A stretch of DNA of 64,000 bases, from assembly GCF_000090795.2 (NCBI RefSeq), contig NW_003546242.1, positions 1,635,132 to 1,699,131 of the forward strand. The letters are read 5' to 3'. Numbering within the stretch: the first letter of the stretch is position 1; each line of letters begins with the position of its first letter. Made by a program: the position numbers and the translations under genes. The notes below the pieces were generated by a model. That model was not told the DNA's origin and did not search any database. It saw nothing but the letters and a program-made list of their open reading frames with translations. The DNA is from Amphimedon queenslandica. Taxonomy: Eukaryota; Porifera; Demospongiae; Haplosclerida; Niphatidae. Below, in pieces: positions 59,301 through 64,000 of the stretch.

Positions 59301-62300
59301 TGTACACAACTAAAAGTTATTATGCCTGAATCAGCACTTTTGCCCCAAAATAATGGACCATGTCTACACTGGTACAGCCCTGACACATTATTTTCTAGAT
59401 CATGCCTGATATTTTGGCATGGATCAGTAAAAGCTTTATTATGATTGTATCTTTGCTGATTTTCGCTGTTGTATCATGACTGATTACACGAAAACCATGA
59501 TTCAGGACTGATATCAGTATGATTCAGACTGATATCAGTCCTGATTTAAGGCAATAACATTTGGTTGTGTACTAACGGGGACTGTGGTCAAGTTCCACAA
59601 TAAATTGCTTAAAGAGAAGTCTCCATTTTAACTTTTTTATGCATATACATGTTTTTATGTTGCATAAAAATTTTGATCTTATTCCAATTAAAAAATGAAT
59701 TTTTAAAAGTGCTCCAAAAGCTGTATACTACACGTTCATGCATACATGTATATGTATATAAGACTTATCAGAAAGCATGTTTTTCATTCATATGTAGCAT
59801 GCTTTGTGGGATAACCTGCTTATAGTTAATGCTACATGCACATGTATATTTATGCTACTTTGATAGGTGCAGCTAAAGTATCCTTTGTCACTACAAAACT
59901 TAGCCACAGATCATGTTAGTTTACATGTACATGTAATGCTATTCACTGCTTTTGTATTTTATAGTCAGCCTCTCCTCAGAACTGTACAACAAATAACAGC
60001 AAAACTTATTATTCTGATGAAGAGGGTAATATATTGTGTATTTTTCATTTTTTAAAATACAATAGATTTAAATAGTACTGAATCCAATGAGACTGAACCA
60101 TTTCATCATTTACATGTAAGTATAATTTGATTTAATTGTACAGATATAGATAATATTTTGCTTCCTGTTTTCTGAAGAATTTTTCTAAATTCAGCAAGGT
60201 ACCGTCAGAGCCAACTTTTCCCACAGATGCCCTTCTTTATGACTTAGGCATGCAACATTCCACTGGTAAGCTGGAAACTTGAATCAATATGTAGCAACAT
60301 GAATTTTTTAGGTAAAGGTAAAAAGCAATTTCTTGGCCTTTGGGACTCTCCTAGTCTTAACACATTAAAAGTACAATACAGTAAAATTATAAACTCTTAA
60401 TCTATTTAAAAGGGTCTACAAGTTTTTCCTGAAAACAAATGTTTAGGACAAGTCAAAACAAGGTGCCATTTGAAATAGATTGAGCATTAACGATACTGCA
60501 TTTGCTTTCAGCTTGGGTGACTATACTGATGAAATGCTTAGAAATGACATTAAGACCTTGTCACTTCAAGAAATGGTCATGCTTGAGCAGGTTAGTTGTG
60601 TGTTGTACATGTTCAAATTATTAATGTTTTGTTTTATTTTATAATCAGGGTAATACATCTGGTGATCTTTCTCCCTTACTAGCTGTATGACTTTTTAATG
60701 CTATGGGTGTGTACGTATTATTATGATACTGTAGGCTCATACATTTACTTCTTTTGTGAAAAAGCAGCAACCATCAGGACATGAAGCAGAGCCTATTCCA
60801 GCAGTGTTACCTGTTAAGCAGAGTCCTGCTCAGTCTCTGCTACATCAGATCCCATTAAAATATAGTTTAAAGTTAGCAGTAGTTTTGTTTTACAATAAGG
60901 TGATTTTTATAATTCTAGCTCATCATTTAATAACACTGGCACTGATTACTCAGAAATTAATGCACCATTTGATTCAAGCCTTCATGAATCATTAAATTCT
61001 GATGGCATAAAAATTTCTTTGTCGCATCAATCTCTTTCAGACGGCTCAAATGAAATGCTTGACCTAACTAACAAGTCACCATCATCTAAATGTGTTAATG
61101 ATGAATCATGTATTTCTGAGGTTGAGCTTTTGAAAGATACTATTAAGCAGCCTGATGTCTTGGCAATGGCATTACCCCAAAATGTATGCACCATTATTGA
61201 TAATAATTGCAATGTATTTAATCTCTTCTTTTTCCATGTACATGTAGCATATTGGCCGTGCATCAAATGTCCGTGTTAGTGAAAGATCTCCAGTATTTTC
61301 TCTTAGACTTCAGTCTCAACCAGCAGTCTACAATGAGCTAACTAGTGATGTGAGAAAAGTTATTATAACCAGTCAGTGTTCTATTAATTCTTCATTAGCT
61401 GGATATTGTTACACTTGAGCAACTGGATTCTAATTTAAAAGAAGGTCATGATATATATGAAATATATGAAGAGCTGTCTCAGACTCTTCCAAAAGAGCAT
61501 TTAGCCTTTGACAAAGTATAAACTATGAACACAAACACTTATTGGAAGTATCTTGTTTCAGGATCCAGTGTTGGAGCCTTTTATAAGTGACAAAATCACA
61601 ATGTCTACTGTATATGCATCCAGCACGCTTCACCACAGAAAAAGCACTAGAATTGTCAATGAAAGTTTGGTTCATGCTGGATTTCCTCCTTGGAAAGGCA
61701 AAAGCCGCAAAGAATGGCTTTCTTCTAAGCAGTAATTCATTTTTAATGTAATTTTAAATCATAATTTATTTAATTGACAGAGAGAAAGTAGCATTGACTT
61801 CAAAAAGTCAAAAGAAAAGCTCAAAAGTTGTAGATACGGTTTCTGTAAATGATTACTTTAAGTTTGCAGCCGATCGTGTAAGTTGATTTTCGTATTTCTT
61901 TAGCACGTGCTGTACAGTATTGTCAAGAGTACATACATGTACATGTAATTATGTGCTCTTGGTATTGTTCATATAGGGCTCAGATTATTTAGGTGTTATA
62001 CATCATATGTATGATTCCAGTGGTAGTGATTCTGAAGATGAACAAAAAGAGGAGGAAAAAAAGAGAAAGTTACGAGAGCTACAGCAAAATCTTCTGTATG
62101 ATGCATTAATTGGTGTGCAAGTACCTTTTATTTACAATTTAGAATGAAAGAAAAGAACAGGTTTGAGCTTTTGAGGCAGAAAAATTTGTATACTCCTGGG
62201 AAGTGGAATGTTAATGCAGTTTTAATGGGAGGGCTTGGAAATGATCCTGAAGTACTACTGAAAGAACAAGGTTATTATTGCTTCTATCCCTTCATTATTT

Positions 62301-63200
62301 TCAGTTTCATATTTTTGGTATTTCATGTAGGTCCACCTGTTGCAAACTGGAGTGTAGTTCAGGTATGTGCATGTGTATTTATACACAGCAAATGTGGTGA
62401 GTGCATGTGTGTACATGCACATGCACAAACAATTTAATGCCTGAAAGATTGTAAAGTGATCTTGAGTACTAAAAATGGAATTTAATAACATGACATATGC
62501 TTGTAATTAATAGGCAAGGCTGAAAAATATATGGATAAGGCTCCAGTTATCTGATGATGATCAGTTTGATATGGCATTTAAATTGAGTCGTCCAAAATTT
62601 CATTCTTATATTGACAAAGTAAGTATTGCTATTTTTATGCTGATATTAGCATGTACAATGTAATGTAGGCTTTAAATTTGTGGGAAAATTGCTGTGAAGT
62701 AATTGAGAAGAGAGAAATGGCATTAAAGCATCTTGAGTCTTTTGAGGCACATGCTTCTGATCCAACAAGACATTTTTGCAAAAGTACAAGCAACTTAAAG
62801 ATAAAAATGGTGCGATATCATACTTTTATTATAGGTTCATCATTATTGAGATTAAAAGAAGCGAGACAAAGAGCTACTTTGCACAAAGTGACTCAAATTA
62901 TCTTAATATTTAATTATGTTCTTCAAATTAAAATAGGACATTGACGCTTTTGACAGAGAAGTTGTGAAGTTTGCGACGCAATTATCAAAGTATAACTTCA
63001 CACTTAAATACAGAGTTAGTTATAGTTAATACTACAGTAATTATGGTTTATAACAGGAAAGAGATTATGTAGAGAAAATGAGGCTAGACCGAGTTGAATT
63101 GTTGTACTTCCTACATCAACAGAGACGACAAGCAGTTCTCCACCCAGCATTAAAAGTTTTAAACAACAGTGTTGATATACCTACTACATGTAGTACATGA
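56315..63200 (+). CDS. CCDC87: CCDC87-like coiled-coil protein
   Basis: About 29 exons totalling ~900 residues (human CCDC87 849). Main exons: 56315-56348, 56389-56456, 57271-57384, 57693-57764, 58101-58129, 58261-58328, 58383-58464, 58514-58643, 59867-59914, 59965-60025, 60066-60115, 60178-60265, 60312-60370, 60512-60590, 60649-60684, 60735-60871, 60919-61183, 61248-61349, 61399-61515, 61562-61731, 61781-61877, 61977-62116, 62143-62270, 62331-62362, 62514-62618, 62669-62783, 62835-62887, 62937-63014, 63057-63200. Phases agree everywhere except between 60370 and 60512, where I could not find a consistent junction. Recalled similarity to CCDC87 covers the N-terminal helical part and the C-terminal region (EAHASDPTRHF, then YVEKMRLDRVELLYFLHQ). 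The donor after 62116 appears to be GC. CCDC87 is linked to sperm/cilia biology in mammals; the role here is unknown. The identification rests on memory of the family, so confidence is moderate. Confidence 0.65.
58770..59720. repeat. Diverged ~180-base tandem repeat in a CCDC87-like intron
   Basis: Four to five degraded units share the order GTTGCTCAAAATTAGG, GACTTTGGTCAA, ATTCTCCATTTTA and TTTGAGCT. A MITE (59302-59572) splits the array. A single related unit seems present at about 51040-51260. Confidence 0.55.
59302..59572. mobile_element. MITE with GTACACAAC termini
   Basis: Left GTACACAACTAAAAGTTATT and, from the right, GTACACAACCAAATGTTATT form ~32-base inverted ends. The interior has repeated CTGATATCAGTC palindromes. 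It is inserted in the diverged tandem array. Confidence 0.75.
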
Positions 63201-63443
63201 TAGAATGATAAATTTCCTAGTTTAATTTTTTAAGTACAATGCATAAAATGATGTTATAGTAATTACAATAAGTCAACTCATTTTAATTTCATCTGTCATC
63301 AGATCTGCCTTGAATCAAACACTATACTCTTAGTGACAATAATCACAATATTAATAAAATATACAACTACATGTATATATAAAGACTGTTTATTACATTA
63401 TTAATTATTCAAACTGTAGATATATCGTCCAGTGATACTAACA

Positions 63444-63738
63444 TTAACAATTTTCAGCTTTAAATAGATCAATTTTTGTCGATAGCTCCTTTTCCAATTC
63501 TTCCTACAACAAATTATAATAACAATTCATTAGGAATATTAAGCAAATTACCAAAACCAATTTCTCTTTGTGAATTTTTAGTTTTGCTAAGCTTAAATCC
63601 TAAGAGTCAGGTATCAAAAATTTATGGTGAAATCTGTTTACATATAGTGCCGTTATTATTACATACTGGTGGCAAGTCTGTAAAATTTTTTAACTGTTTA
63701 TTTAATGGAAGAAGACGACTTTCTAAACTCTGAATTTC
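63444..63738 (-). CDS. HAUS1: HAUS augmin-like complex subunit 1, last three exons
   Basis: Augmin subunit that promotes microtubule branching in the spindle. Minus-strand exons 63738-63667, 63599-63558 and 63503-63444 join in phase 0. They read LESRLLPLNKQLKNF, then DLPP-DLSLAKLKIHKEKL, then EELEKELSTKIDLFKAENC and a stop. This matches the human HAUS1 C terminus in order and spacing (IPLKKKLESYLDLMP, NPSLAQVKIEEAKREL, then IEAELTRRVDMMEL). The rest of the gene lies right of the window. The gene is tail-to-tail with the CCDC87-like gene, 243 bases apart. Confidence 0.85.
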
Positions 63739-63776
63739 CTATAAAGAGAGGGAAAAGGGAGAGTTTAAATAAAGTA

Positions 63777-64000
63777 CAGTGAAACTTCTATATAATGGGA
63801 AAGTGCAATAAAAACTTCTATATAATGGGACACTTTGGGACAAGAAAGTACAGTGATGTCCTTTATGCTGAGGTTACTTTATACAGTAATTGTCCAAATA
63901 GATACACTTGATACTCTCCATTAATGGAGATGTTGTTTAAAGAGGTTTTAAGTAAACTGATCCAGACCTGGGGTCGATTAAAAATGTACATACATTTACA
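63777..64000. mobile_element. Tigger/mariner-like element, left end only
   Basis: It begins CAGTGAAACTTCTATATAAT after a TA and continues GGGACACTTTGGGAC, the usual start of Tigger-type MITEs. The first ~25 bases are partly duplicated at 63810. The right end is outside the window. It lies in a HAUS1 intron. Confidence 0.6.

Overview
The window looks like nuclear DNA from a compact, AT-rich invertebrate genome, most probably a demosponge such as Amphimedon. That placement is an inference from intron style, gene content and repeat style; no marker gene here fixes the species. Coding genes are cut into many small exons by introns mostly of 40-80 bases, and a palindromic TACATGTA/ACATGTAC motif is scattered through introns and spacers. 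There are two assembly gaps (11360-11787 and 42698-42707). I see no tRNA, rRNA, CRISPR array or bacterial feature.

Layout. (1) 1-16108, plus strand: AP-3 complex beta subunit, 26 exons recovered in consistent reading phase, with the first exon(s) left of the window; its large introns hold small transposons. (2) 17023-18842 and 19126-20785, plus strand: two tandem paralogues with an N-terminal CABIT domain and C-terminal SAM domain (GAREM-like adaptors), the second with an N-myristoylation signal. (3) 47282 down to 20896, minus strand: one very long gene for the cap-2 2'-O-methyltransferase CMTR2, with an active-looking first FtsJ domain and a second FtsJ domain that has lost both catalytic lysines. 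Its 13.9 kb and 4.9 kb introns are nests of transposons: two hAT elements with transposase, many MITEs, and broken DIRS-like and BEL/Pao-like retroelement fossils. (4) 51709 down to 47461, minus strand: peroxisomal multifunctional enzyme HSD17B4, 22 exons, 736 codons, ending in SKL. (5) 51868-56112, plus strand, head-to-head with HSD17B4: an uninterrupted 1414-codon coiled-coil protein ending in a Rab11-binding (FIP-RBD) motif and built from about 3.4 copies of a ~310-residue repeat. (6) 56315-63200, plus strand: a many-exon CCDC87-like gene. (7) 63738 down to 63444, minus strand: the last three exons of HAUS1, continuing beyond the right edge.

The neighbours do not form one pathway. AP-3 beta and the Rab11-FIP-like protein both belong to membrane traffic; the CABIT-SAM pair fits receptor-tyrosine-kinase adaptor signalling; CMTR2 is mRNA cap modification; HSD17B4 is peroxisomal beta-oxidation; HAUS1 is spindle augmin. 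The most unusual items are the repeat-built Rab11-FIP-like coiled coil, a hAT MITE family whose body is almost entirely TTTAGT-type repeats with perfect 8-base target duplications in two copies, the myristoylated CABIT-SAM paralogue, and the use of the TACATGTAG repeat as a 3' splice site.
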